From: Persicaria tinctoria
Lineage: Eukaryota; Streptophyta; Magnoliopsida; Caryophyllales; Polygonaceae
Reading direction: 5' to 3'
DNA length: 64,000 bases
NCBI GenBank assembly: GCA_037127255.1
Contig: JBANSL010000013.1
Span: forward strand, 61,146,688-61,210,687
Below are positions 44,626-56,316 of this stretch, in pieces. A program made the translations under genes and the position numbers. Position 1 is the stretch's first letter, and each line of letters opens with the position of its first letter. The notes beneath the pieces were generated by a model. The model saw only the letters and a list, made by a program, of their open reading frames with translations. It made no database searches and was not told where the DNA came from.

Positions 44626-45499
44626 AGAGGGAAATGCACAAACTAACCCAAAAAACCTAAAGTATTGCAAGGTTAACCCAACCCGGTTTATAATTGGGTG
44701 AAACCGGTTATCCGGGAAACCTGGGCAGGCGGTAACAGGTATGGAAGATGGGGGGCAGTTGTGCATTGTGTGGGGGCCAGCTGTGACACCTCAGAGGGAG
44801 AGAAAAGGAAGGAGAGAGAGAGAGAGAGGGAGAGAGAGGCACTACTAAAAACACAGGAAATAGCTACAGATGGTTAGCCATGGATTATAGGCGACTCTGT
44901 ATTCGTGGCCATTAGCGATGACATTGGCCACGACTGTTCCTGACCGTGGCTATATTCGTGGCTAATACTCATCCTGTTATGACATGCCAAAACATTCGTG
45001 GCTATTAGCAACGACCTAGATGTCCGTAGCTGATTTCGTTGCTCGATATGTGTCCGTGTCAGTAAATAGCCACAAACGTAGCCACGAATAGAATTGTCGT
45101 GGTTGTTTTCGACGTTGATATGGCCACAACACAATATACGTCGCTAAATTCGTGTCTATTAATCATCGGAAATCAAATGAACATGTGGTGAATGGGCTTT
45201 GGGTCACTAATTGTAGGTGGGCCGGATATATATCATGAATGGGCTATCCGATGATACTCAATCCGTGGCTAAATCCGAGTACAAACTCACCCAAAATTTT
45301 TGGGCTCGACCCATTCAGCTAGTGAAAGCCCAATTATCTTATCTCAACCCATTGAATGAAGTGGTGATTTAGCGACGATTGAATTCGTGGCTAAATCAGC
45401 CCAAATATGACTATGGTTTTTCCGATTGGCCCATTGACCGGCCCAAATATGCCTATGAATTTTTTTTATAAAAATTAACAAATTTTGAAAAAAAAAATA

Positions 45500-47960
45500 T
45501 ATTAACTAATTAATAAATTCTTATGAGAATATTATAAGGGTATGTTTTGAGAAAAACTCATATAAGTGATTAATAAATGTTTAATAAAACCTGATATTAA
45601 GAAAAAAATTCTTATTAGAACAATATAAGAGTATGATTTGAGGAAAATTGATCTAAGTTACTAATAAATATTTAATAAAACCTTATATTGACTAATAAAT
45701 TCTTATTAGAATATTATAAAAGTGTTTTGAGGAAAACTCATGTAACTGTCTAATAAATGTTTAATAAAACATTACAGTAAGTAATAAATTCTTGTTCGAA
45801 TACTATAAAGGTATGTTTTGAGTAAAACTCATATAAGTAGCTAATAAAACCTTATATTGAGTAACAAATTCTTATTATAATACTATAAGTTTATGTTTTG
45901 AATAAAACTCATATAAGTAACTAATAAAACCTTATATTAACTAATAAATTCTTATTAGAATACTCTAAAAGTATGTTTTGAGTAAAACTCATATAAGTAG
46001 CTAATAAAACCTTATGTTAAGTAATAAATTCTTATTATAATACTATAAGAGTATGTTTTGAGTAAAACTCATATAAGTAGCTAATAAAACCTTATATTAA
46101 GTAACAAATTCTTATTATAATACTATAAGGTTATGTTTTGAAGAAAACTCATATAAGTAACTAATAAAACCTTATATTAACTAATAAATTCTTATTAGCA
46201 TACTCTAAAAGTATGTTTTGAGTAAAACTCACATAAGTAGCTAATAAAACCTTATGTTAAGTAATAAATTCTTATTATAATACTATAAGAGTATGTTTTG
46301 AGTAAAACTCATATAAGTAGCTAATAAAACCTTATATTAAGTAACAAATTCTTATTATAATACTATAAGGTTATGTTTTGAAGAAAACTCATATATGTAA
46401 CTAATAAAACCTTATATTAACTAATAAATTCTTATTAGAATACTCTAAAAGTATGTTTTGAGTAAAACTCATATAAGTAGCTAATAAAACCTTATATTAA
46501 GTAATAAATTCTTATTATAATACTATAAGAGTATGTTTTGAGTAAAACTCATATAAGTAGCTAATAAAACCTTATATTAAGTAACAAATTCTTATTATAA
46601 TATTATAAGAGTATGTTTTGAGTAAAACTCATATAAGTAGCTAATAAAACCTTATATCAACCAATAAATTCTTATTATAATACTATAAGAGCATATTTTG
46701 AGTAAAGCTCATATAAGTAGCTAATAAAACCTTATATTAAGTAATAAATTCTTATTATAATACTATAAGAGTATGTTTTGAGTAAAACCCATATAAGTAG
46801 CTAATAAAACCTTATGCTAAGTAATAAATTCTTATTATAATACTATAAGAGTATGTTTTGAGTAAAACTCATATAAGTAGCTAATAAAACCTTATATTAA
46901 GTAACAAATTCTTATTATAATACTATAAGGTTATGTTTTAAAGAAAACTCATATAAGTAACTAATAAAACCTTATATTAACTAATAAATTCTTATTATAA
47001 TACTATAAGAGTATGTTTTGAGTAAAACTCATATAAGTAGCTAATAAAACCTTATATTAACTAACAAATTCTTATTATAATACTATAAGGTTATGTTTTG
47101 AAGAAAACTCATATAAGTATCTAATAAAACATTATATTAACTAATAAATTCTTATTAGAATACTCTAAGAGTATGTTTTGAGTAAAACTCATATAAGTAG
47201 TTAATAAAACCTTATATTAAGTAATAAATTCTTATGAGAATATACTATAAGGTTATGTTTTGAGGAAAACTCATATAAGTAGCTAACAAAACCTTATATT
47301 ATGTAATAAATTCTTATTAGAATACTCTAAGAGTATGTTTTGAGTAAAACTCATATAATTAGCTAACAAAACCTTATATTAGGCAATAAATTCTTATTAG
47401 AATACTCTAAGAGTATGTTTTGAGTAAAACTCATATAATTAGCTAACAAAACCTTATATTAGGCAATAAATTCTTATTAGAATATACTATAAGGTTACGT
47501 TTTGAGGAAAATTCATATAAGTAACTAATAAGTGTTGAATAAAACCAAATATTAAGTAATAAATTCTTACGAAAATACTATAAGAGTATTTTTTGAGAAA
47601 AAACTCATATAAGTAACTAATAAGTGACTAATAAATCTTTAATTAAACCTTATACTAAGTAATAAATTCTTATTAGAATACTATAAGGGTATGTTTTGAG
47701 GAAAACTCATATAAGTGAGTAATAAATGTTTAATTAAAATCTTTTATTATCTAATAAATTCTTATAAGAATACTATAAGGGTATGTTTTGAGAAAAACTT
47801 ATATAAGTTACGAATAATTGTTCAATAAAACCTTAAATTACCTAATAAATTCTTGTGAGAATACTATAAAAGTAAGTTTTGGGTAAAAGTTATATAAGTA
47901 ACTAATAAGTGTTGAATAAAATCTTATGTTAATTAATAAATTCTTATGAGAATAATACAC
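45500..47960 (+). repeat. 80-bp satellite array inside CACTA, with 240-bp higher-order period
   Basis: The unit is typified by TATGTTTTGAGTAAAACTCA, TATAAGTAGCTAATAAAACC and AATAAATTCTTATTATAATA. GTATGTTTTG-type anchors recur at 46291, 46371, 46451, 46531, 46611 and onward, exactly 80 bp apart. Between 45961 and 46440, three unit types (GAGTAAAACTC...GTAATAAATT, GAGTAAAACTC...GTAACAAATT, GAAGAAAACTC...CTAATAAATT) repeat as a 240-bp block. Outer units are longer and more diverged, as in arrays that grow by unequal exchange. Confidence 0.95.
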
Positions 47961-48224
47961 AAGTAATTTTATTTTTACAATTTATGATAAATTTTTATTT
48001 TTTGTGTTTTCCGATAAAATTTTAAAGAGTATTTGACTTTGTTATTATTTTAAAAGATATCTTATAACTTTTATGAGTTTTTTATAATATTAATGTTTTA
48101 TATTGTACTAATGTTTCAAAATAGAAAATTCCAATCCAATATCCAATATCCAATATCCATCCAATATATATATATATATAAAGTGAATATGTGTTGAAAA
48201 AATTTCTATCGAAATTAATTTGGC

Positions 48225-48840
48225 GGAATTGGCGCGCGCGGAGTGGAAATTGTTTTGGGCGGTATATTTAATTTTTGAGGGGGAAACTTGTTGGGCTTGA
48301 AATTTTAGAAGTGTGGCTCGGTATAAAAGCAATTTTTCACTTTCTTAACCCTAAACGCCGCTTCTGTCTTCAGTCACCGCCACACCTTCAGAATCAACAG
48401 TTCATCGCCTCTTCTGTCTTCAGTTCCCTCTTGCTTCTAGTCTCTCTCCCAGACGCTCCCACTCGGAAGGGAGAGGAGCTTTTCCTTCTGGTCTCCCCCT
48501 TGGTTGCATCACCATCTCAAGATGCTCGATGATTCGGCTTCACCACCGCCTCTGACGTCGTCTCTCCCACCTCCTCCACCTGCGCTGTCTCATCTTCCGA
48601 GCCGCTCCACCTTACATTGCCCTAGACTCCCAAATCCTCGAAGGTTTGTCCCTTTCCTTCACTTCTTTTCAAATCGATTTTTCTTCACAAAATTTGATTT
48701 TGTTTCACAAATTTCTGTTTCACAGAATTTTTGTTTCACAAATTTTGATTTTGTTTCTCAAATATCTATTTCACAAATTTTGATTTTGTTTCATAAAATT
48801 TTTGATGTTGTTTCATTGAAGTTTAATACCTAATTTCGAT
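48225..48840 (+). other. Promoter-like stretch and exon-like frame in the CACTA interior
   Basis: A GGCGCGCGCGG block, a TATA-like GTATAAAAGC (48321-48330) and a telo-box-like AACCCTAAACG (48347-48357) precede a pyrimidine-rich leader with CTTCTGTCTTCAGT twice. A short Ser/Pro/Leu-rich frame (48504-48650) follows, ending near an AG/GT-like CGAAGGTTTGTCC, then TTTCACAAATTTTGATTTTG repeats. This looks like the promoter and first exon of a captured housekeeping-type gene; the protein is not identifiable. Confidence 0.45.
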
Positions 48841-49959
48841 TTTGTTTCACAAATTTCTATGTCACATATTTCGTTTCAAAAATTTCATTTCCAGGGTATA
48901 AACTTCGATTTCTGATATTCTTGAAGAATCTCTTGAGCGTATCAGCTCCATTGTTCAGAACCGTGGCTCCATTCCCCTTTTCTGGTCACAGGAAACATCG
49001 CGCCTAAATATTAAGCCTGATATCATATGTATGTTCATTGTTTTTAACCTGGTCATTGATTAAGGTATCTTCATTGTTTTTCTGTTCAGAACTGTGGCTC
49101 CATTCTCCTTTTTTGGTCATTGAATAGAGATTTTAGGATTACTGGTTGAATAATATTTTATTTAATCTCTTACAACTGCTTCAGATTATCGGGGTTTGCT
49201 TCCAGAGTGTCCTGCTACCCATCATCTTACATGTTGCTTGGGGTATTAATTGGTTCAAGAATGCTAAAGCTTCAGATTATTGGGGTTCAAGGATGCTATA
49301 AACATGAGGTGTCAACCAGATGTGGATTTCTTCCTTTGTAGTTTTTTTTTAATCTAGAATATGTTTTTTTTTGTACTCCATTTATTTATTTTTGGATTTG
49401 ATATTGTTTTGGACGTATCCATAGAAGTTCTGTATATTTGTATGCATGCACTAGCAATAAATTCAGCCACTAATTAGCCTCAAAACTCGCCAATAAATCT
49501 GCCATGATTCTTAACTAGCAATTGATTTAGCAACGGAATTGACAACACGCCCATAATCAGCCACGGAATTAGACACGCAGTCAGATCTTTGGCCTATTTG
49601 CAGTAACGAATTTTGCAACGACCTTAGCCATAAATTCCGCAATGACCTCATTCTGAAGCTGAATTCATTGCCTCAGCCACGACATTCAAATGCCCATCAC
49701 TAGCAACGACATTAGCCACGACCTGACAATTCGTTGCTAAATCCATTGCTAAACAGCCGTCGCTATTAGTCACGAGGCATATGGTGATGGAAGGCCCATT
49801 CGTGGCTATTTCCGTGGCTAAACCGGTTAGCCACGACCATTCGTGGCCAATGTCGTTGCTATTTTCCGTAGCTATTTCCTGCGTTTTTAGTAGTGAGGGG
49901 TGAAAAAAGAAAAGTGAAGTATGAGAGGAGAGAGAGATCAGTAGAGTGTTAGTGAGGGG

Positions 49960-50395
49960 GCATAAAAAGATATCGTTACTCTTTCACTTCAAAGAAACAA
50001 TTGGGTGGGGGTTTATTTGCAGGTTGACGTGTCAGCGGTTAGTTTTCACTGGACACCCAAAGCAAAATGACATGACACATATTGGAATCGACTGGACAAG
50101 ATTTATCAGAGAAACAGATTCTCCATCGACTTCGGATAGAAAATGGGCAAGTTTGCTTTCGATAAAGGTTATGCGAGAGGTGTCTCCCTCAAATCTGAAG
50201 CAAAATTACCCATTTTCTATCTGAAGTCGATGGTGAATTTGTTTCTCAAATAACTCATGTCCAGTCGATTCAAATATGTATCATGTCGTTTTGCTTTGAG
50301 TGTGCAGTTAAAACTAACTGCTTACATGTCAACCTGCAAATAAACTCACCCAATTGCTTCTTCTTCGAAGTGAAACAACAACAATAAAGTTGCAG
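49960..50395. repeat. Long inverted repeat (two arms of about 190-200 bp)
   Basis: The left arm (about 49973-50168) includes CAATTGGGTGGGGGTTTATT, GACGTGTCAGCGGTTAGTTTT and GACTTCGGATAGAAAATGGG. The right arm (about 50203-50385) carries their complements in reverse order (CCCATTTTCTATCTGAAGTC...AACTAACTGCTTACATGTCA...AATAAACTCACCCAATTG). The arms are imperfect but strongly complementary, separated by about 30-35 bp. Confidence 0.85.
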
Positions 50396-50409
50396 ATGAG
50401 AGAGGACCC

Positions 50410-50437
50410 TTCCATCTCTTTGTCATATCCCAATTGA

Positions 50438-50468
<31 letters not shown>

Positions 50469-50690
50469 CAACTTTACTTTTCTTTTTTCACATACACTCT
50501 CTCTCCCTCCTCTGCATGCTTTCTCTCTCCACTGCAGACTTTCTTTTACTTTTCTCTCTATGTCTTATCCTCACTAATCTCTCTCTCTCTCTCTCTCATC
50601 TACAATTTTACTTTTCTTTTTCACTCTTTTCTCTCTCTCTCTCATGTCCTCTATCTCCTCTACATACTTTCTCTCTCTCTGATTTTTTTT
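50410..50690. repeat. CT-rich microsatellite clusters
   Basis: Repeated TCTCTCTCTCTC runs alternate with ACTTTTCTTTT phrases. The block CTCTACAANTTTACTTTTCTTTTT occurs more than once, so the region expanded by duplication. Confidence 0.85.
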
Positions 50691-50694
50691 ATCG

Positions 50695-50850
50695 AAAGCA
50701 AACTTACCCATTTTCTATCCGAAGTCGATGGTGAATAACTCTTGTCCAGTCGGTTCCAATATTGTGGCATGTCGTTTTGCTTTTGGTGTCCAGTTAAAAC
50801 TAACTGCTTACACGTCAAACTGCAAATAAACCCCAGCTCGATCACTTGCT
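50695..50850. repeat. Third copy of the inverted-repeat arm
   Basis: TTACCCATTTTCTATCCGAA through TCAAACTGCAAATAAACCCC repeats the right arm of the preceding inverted repeat in the same orientation, separated from it by CT-rich microsatellite sequence. Confidence 0.85.
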
Positions 50851-50855
50851 TCTCT

Positions 50856-50957
50856 TTCGATGGTTTTTCTCTGAAACTTAAGATTTAATTCAAATTATAT
50901 TAATGGTTCGATGGTTTTTCTCTGAAACTTAAGATTTAATTCAAATTATATTGATTC
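50856..50957 (+). repeat. 51-bp tandem duplication
   Basis: TTCGATGGTTTTTCTCTGAA through CAAATTATATT repeats at 50856 and 50907 with almost no change. Confidence 0.9.
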
Positions 50958-50959
50958 CC

Positions 50960-51659
50960 CCTTACTGTCACTCTTCCCCCCTCTATCTTTGTCTCTGTCT
51001 TATCCCCTCTATCCTCTCTCTTTTTACCGCCTGGGTTTAGGGGGGAAGGCCACACTAGAGCCAGGAAAACATTAAGGTGAAGGACGAAGACACCAAAGCG
51101 GTGCTTCGGCGACGATTCACACCAGCGGCGCGGGCCAAGTTCGAGCTCCCATGGAGATCCTGTCACCCTTGAAGGTAGAGAGATAGAAGACAGAAATCAA
51201 AGAATAAAAAAGTTCTTCAATGGAGAGAGGTGAAGAGAGGCAGAGAGAGAAAGGGTTGTAGATGGGTGATAGTGATGGGCAATAAATGTCATGTTGTTTT
51301 TCTTTCTCTTTCCAATTCTGCAGCATAAATGGCCTGCACAATGGGGTGAAAATATCAGTCGCGCATCGATAATACGAAATTCCGTTGATCAACACTACGC
51401 AAACCATACCTCGCCTGACTACTACAAACATGACATGTTGAGTTATAAACATGACATCTGACTACTACAAACATGACAGAAATCAAAGTGTCGGCAAATC
51501 CATTAAATGTTCAAAGGTATCGCACGATTAAACATATCTAAGTCGCCCTACTCCTGGTATTTCGTATTCCACATAGCCGTTCTCCAATTCCCCCAAAATC
51601 CTCAATTCCTCCAATTTCGCCAATCCCCCCATTCCCCCAATTTCTCAATCTAACTAAAA

Positions 51660-51661
<2 letters not shown>
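50960..51661. other. No gene recognised
   Basis: Mixed-composition sequence within the MULE. Frames on the minus strand (50936-51452) are short and match nothing I know. A CCTCCAATTTCGCCAATCCC-type repetitive stretch lies near 51600. Confidence 0.4.

Positions 51662-51725
<64 letters not shown>
51662..51725. repeat. (TA)n microsatellite, 64 bp
   Basis: An uninterrupted TA run directly abuts the GGGTGG end of the next element. Confidence 0.95.
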
Positions 51726-51729
<4 letters not shown>

Positions 51730-52824
51730 GGATCATTTATAAACACTCCTTATGATATAATTTGTGAACAAATTTGGGCCTTAGGATTGTGTGGAATGGA
51801 GGGTGAGGATTTAAACCCCATTTTTATTTTCTTTTATTAAAAAACGTGGGACCCACACCTATTAACCGCCCACTCTCATTGCATTTGCACCTCCTGCGCG
51901 TGTACTACATAAATTTTTTTAATTAATTTGAAAGTGGGTGGTAGTTATTTTTCATAAGCGATTAAAAGAGGTTGAATTCAAGAAACGAATAATCATTGTT
52001 CGGTTGAATATAATAATGGGTTATTTGGATGAATAATTTAGTTATATTCGGACAAATATAAAGGGTTATTCAGATGAATATAATCAATAATGGGTTATTC
52101 GGACGAATAATTTAGTTATTCGGGTGAATATAATAGATTATTTGAACGAATAATTTAGTTATTCTTCGGACGAATATAATGGGTTATTCGGATGAATAAT
52201 TTAGTTATTCGTACGAACAATTTAGTTACTCATACGAACAATTTAGATATTCGTCCGAATAAATAAATTATTCATAAGAATTTTTTTGGACGAATATAAA
52301 GGGTTATTTGGATGAATATAATAATGGTTTATTCGGGCGAATAATTTAGTTATTCGGATGAATATAATAGGTTATTTGGACGAATAATTTAGTTTTTCTT
52401 CAGATGAATATAATGGATTATTCGGACGAATATAATGGGTTATTCGGATGAATAATTTAGTTATTCGTACGAACAATTTAGTTATTCGCCCGAATAAACA
52501 AATCATTCATAATAATTTTTTTTGAGGAAAAATTATTAAAATATATACACACTTTAAAAAATCTTATAAAATGTTTTACAACAAAAACATACTCCGTACA
52601 GACTAAAACATATACTCCACAACAAGTACAACGGACTCCATTTGAAAGCCGAAACCGTTATTACTCCGTAGGTGGGGTACACGCTCTTCCAGCAGGTATT
52701 TATTGCGCTTTTTTATTTTTTTATTTATTAAATCGAATTAATCTCAGCCGTTTATTTATCCCAAATCAAAGGCCCAGATGCGTTTACAAATTACATCCTA
52801 AGGGGTGTTTACACCAGAACCACC

Positions 52825-52825
<1 letters not shown>
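51726..52825. mobile_element. TIR element inserted between TA and CT microsatellites
   Basis: Ends GGGTGGATCATTTATAAACA and, in reverse, GGGTGGTTCTGGTGTAAACA extend as inverted repeats for about 55 bp, through AATTTGTGAAC/AATTTGTAAAC to TGGGCC. No coding frame. Target duplication cannot be read because both flanks are microsatellites. Superfamily unresolved. Confidence 0.7.
51955..52510 (+). repeat. Short-period array of TTCGGACGAA / TTCGTACGAA units
   Basis: GAATAATTTAGTTATTCG and GAATATAATGGGTTATTCGG alternate many times; the junctions often form palindromes TTCGTACGAA or near-palindromes TTCGGACGAA. The 15-30 bp spacing is irregular. Confidence 0.85.

Positions 52826-52860
<35 letters not shown>
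52826..52860. repeat. Compound (CT)n(TA)n microsatellite
   Basis: CT repeats pass directly into TA repeats next to the right end of the TIR element. Confidence 0.95.
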
Positions 52861-53217
52861 CCATTTTTGGGGTGTGTGACCTGTTTGATGTCCACCTCTT
52901 CTTCTCCTCTGCAGACTTGCTCTTGTTCTTCTTCGAACTCCTTCATCTTCTTCCTTCCGTTTTTTATTTTCTGTGTGAGAGAGAGAGATGGAGCAATTGT
53001 CGACAGTTGAGTTGACAGACTTTTATCAATTAACTCCCCCCACACGTCTCCCTCTCTCTCCTCCATCAATGCAACCGGTCTCTACCCCTATTGTAACCGG
53101 CTCGGCTGCAAATTTTAAAGGGTTTGGGCTAACTTTTTGCAAATAATATGGATAGGGGATAGGGAGTGCAACCCAACCGGGTTTTTAGGTTAGTTTTGCA
53201 AATACCCCTATTTTCTA

Positions 53218-53713
53218 ATGAATTCGTTTGTCAGCAAAATTAGCACATATTTTTGAAAAAATTTGTTTGTTAGCATTTTTATATATTCGCTTATTTCATC
53301 ATATTTCCTTGAAAGTATATGAAATCAAATGTCATCTTATATGCGTATTTGTCATTAAAAGGGAAGCTGAGAATCCATGACAAATAGCTGAGAAACCATG
53401 ACAGTTGCATACATTTGCTGATAAATTCGTTTGTCAGCTTTTATGTGAATTTATCAGCACATGTATTTACACTAACGAAGACTGAAAATATATGCTGACA
53501 AACCACAAAACCATGACAGATAAGCTGACAAACCATGACAGATAGCTGACCAACGATGAAACATAAGCTGAAAAAGGATAACAATATCAGCATATTACTT
53601 ACTGAATATTTAACTAATATCAACATATAAAATGAAAACTAAATACCAACCAAGCACTATATTACATCATATATAACACAAGAAAACCAGCGAGGATGTT
53701 CCAAAATAGATAA
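53218..53713. other. No gene; repeated AACCATGACAGATAGCTGA phrases
   Basis: AAACCATGACAGATAAGCTGA-like phrases recur at about 53370, 53390, 53505 and 53530, and AATTCGTTTGTCAGC recurs at about 53222 and 53423. This is non-coding, irregular repeat sequence. Confidence 0.5.
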
Positions 53714-54152
53714 GAGCAACCCCGACAGCTCTTGTACAATAGAGAAAATATGATATTTTAGAGAAAAAATGGAGTTTTTTCACCCCAACAGCTTTTGCAA
53801 ATGGTCTTGTGAAATAGAGAAACATTAGGAGAGAGAAGAAAAATCAGTAAGTTTAGAGGAAGAAGTAAAATTTGTAAAATTAAATGCTTTGCTCTTCTCC
53901 ATGAAATTGTTAATAGATTTGTGGTTGAGATTGTAAGATTTTGAATTAAAGTAAATATTTCATGTCCTATTTCTATTTCCTTTTAATTCAAGTAAAGTTT
54001 TATTAAATAATATGTAATAAATATAGAATATAATTAATGTAAAAACTTGTAAAATAGAAAAGTTGTTGGGGTTGGGGTATAAAAAATTTAGAGATTTTGA
54101 AAATTTTTCCTACAAAATAAAGATTTTATACAAAAAGTTGTTGGGCTTGCTC
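53714..54152. mobile_element. Harbinger/Tourist-like MITE (439 bp)
   Basis: Ends GAGCAACCCCGACAGC and, in reverse, GAGCAAGCCCAACAAC are flanked by TAA on both sides (53711-53713, 54153-54155). Plant Tourist MITEs commonly start GAGCATCTCCAAC. The inner sequence is AT-rich and non-coding. Confidence 0.8.
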
Positions 54153-54155
54153 TAA

Positions 54156-54429
54156 CCCCCGAGGATGTTTAACCCCCCCCCCCCCTCCCCCCGAGTTTGT
54201 AATTACAAAAGTAGCACCCAAATATCACCATATTTTATAGACTTTTTCAACAATTACTAAAATGGGAAGCTCTATTTTTCCTTCAATAGATCATAACACA
54301 TAAGTTTACGATACTGAAATAGCTTGTCTTGAGTAAACGGTCTCGAGATAAAAGGTGAATTTTCAAAAATCATCTTTTCAAACTACTAAAGGAATTACAC
54401 GTTTGAGAATTCTAGATTTGGAAAGATGT
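54156..54429. other. No gene; C-run
   Basis: A run of 13 C at about 54173-54185 precedes AT-rich sequence leading into the LINE relic. Confidence 0.45.
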
Positions 54430-56316
54430 TTAAGCATTTCTAATGAAAAAAACCTAGATAATAGACGTGTAAATAAGGAAACATTTGAGGATATTATATG
54501 TAAATTCAAATTTCAAAGAACAATTAAGTAAATGGAGAGCAAACATATTATCCCCACAAAGTCGCTCTATACTCATTATGCCAAACCTTATCGCAAAACC
54601 TCTTTACAATGTAAAGTTTCATGCTACCAACTGCTATAAATAGTGAATTAGACCATATCAATAAAATGTTTTTCTAGAATAAAGATGTACAATATACACA
54701 TTTAATTGGCTAGGATAAAGTGTGCGAACCTAAAAAATTAAGTGTTGTAGAAATTAGGAAATTGAAAGACATGAACGAATCCCTACAAATGACACTACTG
54801 TGGAAAATTCTCGCAGAATCGCAAAACATATGGGCTAAAATCATCCAACATAAATACCTTAAAGGTACCCAAATGCTATAATACAAAAGGAAAGAAGGAG
54901 CATCATGACAGTGGTAAAAACTATATCAGTTAATAGAGAAATTCAAAAAAGGCATCATATGGTCAGTGGGCAACGGTAAATCCATTACCTTCTGGACAGA
55001 CAACTAGTTGTCGAAAGAGCCCATTATCCAAAATGGTGAATGCCCTGTGGAAGCAAACAAAGAAGCAACAATGAGCGGCTACATTCTTAGAGGAAAGTGG
55101 TGGAAAGAAAGCTAGTAACACACCTTCCTCACTCCATAATGGAGGACATTACAAATTAATATCCCACTACCGATCAATCAATTTAAAGATAGACTATACT
55201 AGAGGCCGAATAGAAATGAATAAGTTACAACAGCAAGTGCATATTGATTCATAATAAGAGAAGATATGATGGAACTTGACAAAATCTCATGAGCTTGGAT
55301 AGTTAGCACCCTACCTAAAGTAAAAAAAATTTTGTGGAAATTAAGCCACCAGGGCCTTCATACTACTATTAGACTAGCTCAAAGATGAACATCTGTACCA
55401 ATAACATGTATCTTCTGCAATAGCATGGTCGAAGATGATGTGCACAACTTCCTTGAATGTAACTATAATAACGAAAATAAGTTTATGAAAACGAAAGATC
55501 GCAATGACATATAAACTCTTATTAATTAATCTAGAGACATAAGACCAACACTGGCACTATTAGGAAAGCGACTGAACAATGAGGACAAACAAACTTTAGC
55601 GTTTACTTGGTGGACAATATGGTATATTAGAAATCAAATCACGTTCAGAAATGAAGCATTACGCACTATCCGCCATAACAATGGAGCAGATGATATTACA
55701 TAGAGATAATTGGAAAAAACATATCAGTTTGAAGAGGATGTGTCAAATGACAATAGTCAAATAGATAATAAAAGAGAGTCACGAAATCAGGATAGGATGA
55801 AAACTAGCACAAAATGGAGAAGACCTCATGTCAAAACTTTCAAGATGAACTTTGATTGATCTATAGTATTAAATAATGATAGTACAGTTGGCTTCATTAT
55901 TCACGACTGTGAGGGACATGTAATCACGATTGGTTGTTAACGGGTGGGCAAACAAACACCATTCATGTCTGAAGCCTTCACACTAAAATAAGGCATACTA
56001 GAAGCAACGAGTCTCCGAATTACAAAGCTCATCGTCAAAGGAGACTCTCTTATAGTCATAAATTGCCTTAAAATTTAGAGTAAATGTCCATCGGAAATAG
56101 AATTGCTCATCTCCGATGTCAAAATTCAAATGTCAAACATGAGAGAATTTTCTTTCTCTCATGTTCCCCGTGACGAAAACAGAGTTGCTAATAAGGTTAC
56201 ACACCTTTATTTCTCTGGCGGGGGTCTTGATATATACACCGATAAAGGTCTTCGTGACCTCATCAATGCTATTAGATAGATTTTCTCTAACTAAATTCTT
56301 ACCTAATAAAAAAAAA
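54430..56316 (+). pseudogene. Degenerate LINE (L1-type) 3' end: RT C-terminus, zf-RVT, RNase H, poly(A)
   Basis: Broken frames on the plus strand preserve the order of a plant L1 ORF2 end. After diverged RT thumb sequence, THLIG-DKVCEPKKLSVVEI and RKLKDMNESLQMTLLWKILA occur (about 54700-54815), then WAKIIQHKYLKG and VGNGKSITFWTDN. The zf-RVT zinc motif TCIFCNSMVEDDVHNFLEC lies at 55404-55460. An RNase H-like domain follows (about 55828-56270: FKMNFD, VGFIIHD, EAFTLK, VKGDSLIVINCL, HVPRDENRVANKVTHL). It ends in TAATAAAAAAAAA at about 56304-56316. Stops are frequent; the 5' part and endonuclease are absent. Confidence 0.75.

Larger units (their letters stand above)
44840..49895. mobile_element. 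CACTA (En/Spm) element, non-autonomous
   Basis: Terminal repeats CACTACTAAAAACACAGGAA and, in reverse, CACTACTAAAAACGCAGGAA, with a 3-bp duplication AGG on each side (44837-44839, 49896-49898). Subterminal arms (about 44860-45440 and 49440-49880) are dense with TTCGTGGCTA / TAGCCACGAA repeats in both orientations, the expected transposase-binding arrays. The interior holds an 80-bp satellite and a promoter-like stretch with a short exon-like frame, but no TNPD/TNPA-type frame, so it depends on a helper. Confidence 0.9.
44626..53208. mobile_element. Second MULE, host of nested elements
   Basis: A perfect 9-bp duplication TATTTTCTA (44617-44625, 53209-53217) brackets it. Ends: AGAGGGAAATGCACAAACTA (left) and, in reverse, GGGGTATTTGCAAAACTAAC (right), both continuing into ACC(C/T)AAAAA(A/C)CC. 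It contains a CACTA element (44840-49895), a long inverted repeat (49960-50395), CT microsatellites, and another TIR element (51726-52825); about 2.4 kb of its own sequence remains. No transposase frame is found. It is non-autonomous; the GC-rich part near 51020-51170 could be captured sequence but I cannot name it. Confidence 0.8.

Noticed and set aside
45500..47960. 80-bp satellite as a functional centromere array
   Set aside because: Only about 2.5 kb long and bounded by CACTA ends; no evidence for centromere function.
48504..48833. 109-residue Pro/Ser then Phe-rich frame
   Set aside because: The second half is translation of a TTTCACAAATTTTGATT repeat; at most the first part could be an exon, so not called as a CDS.
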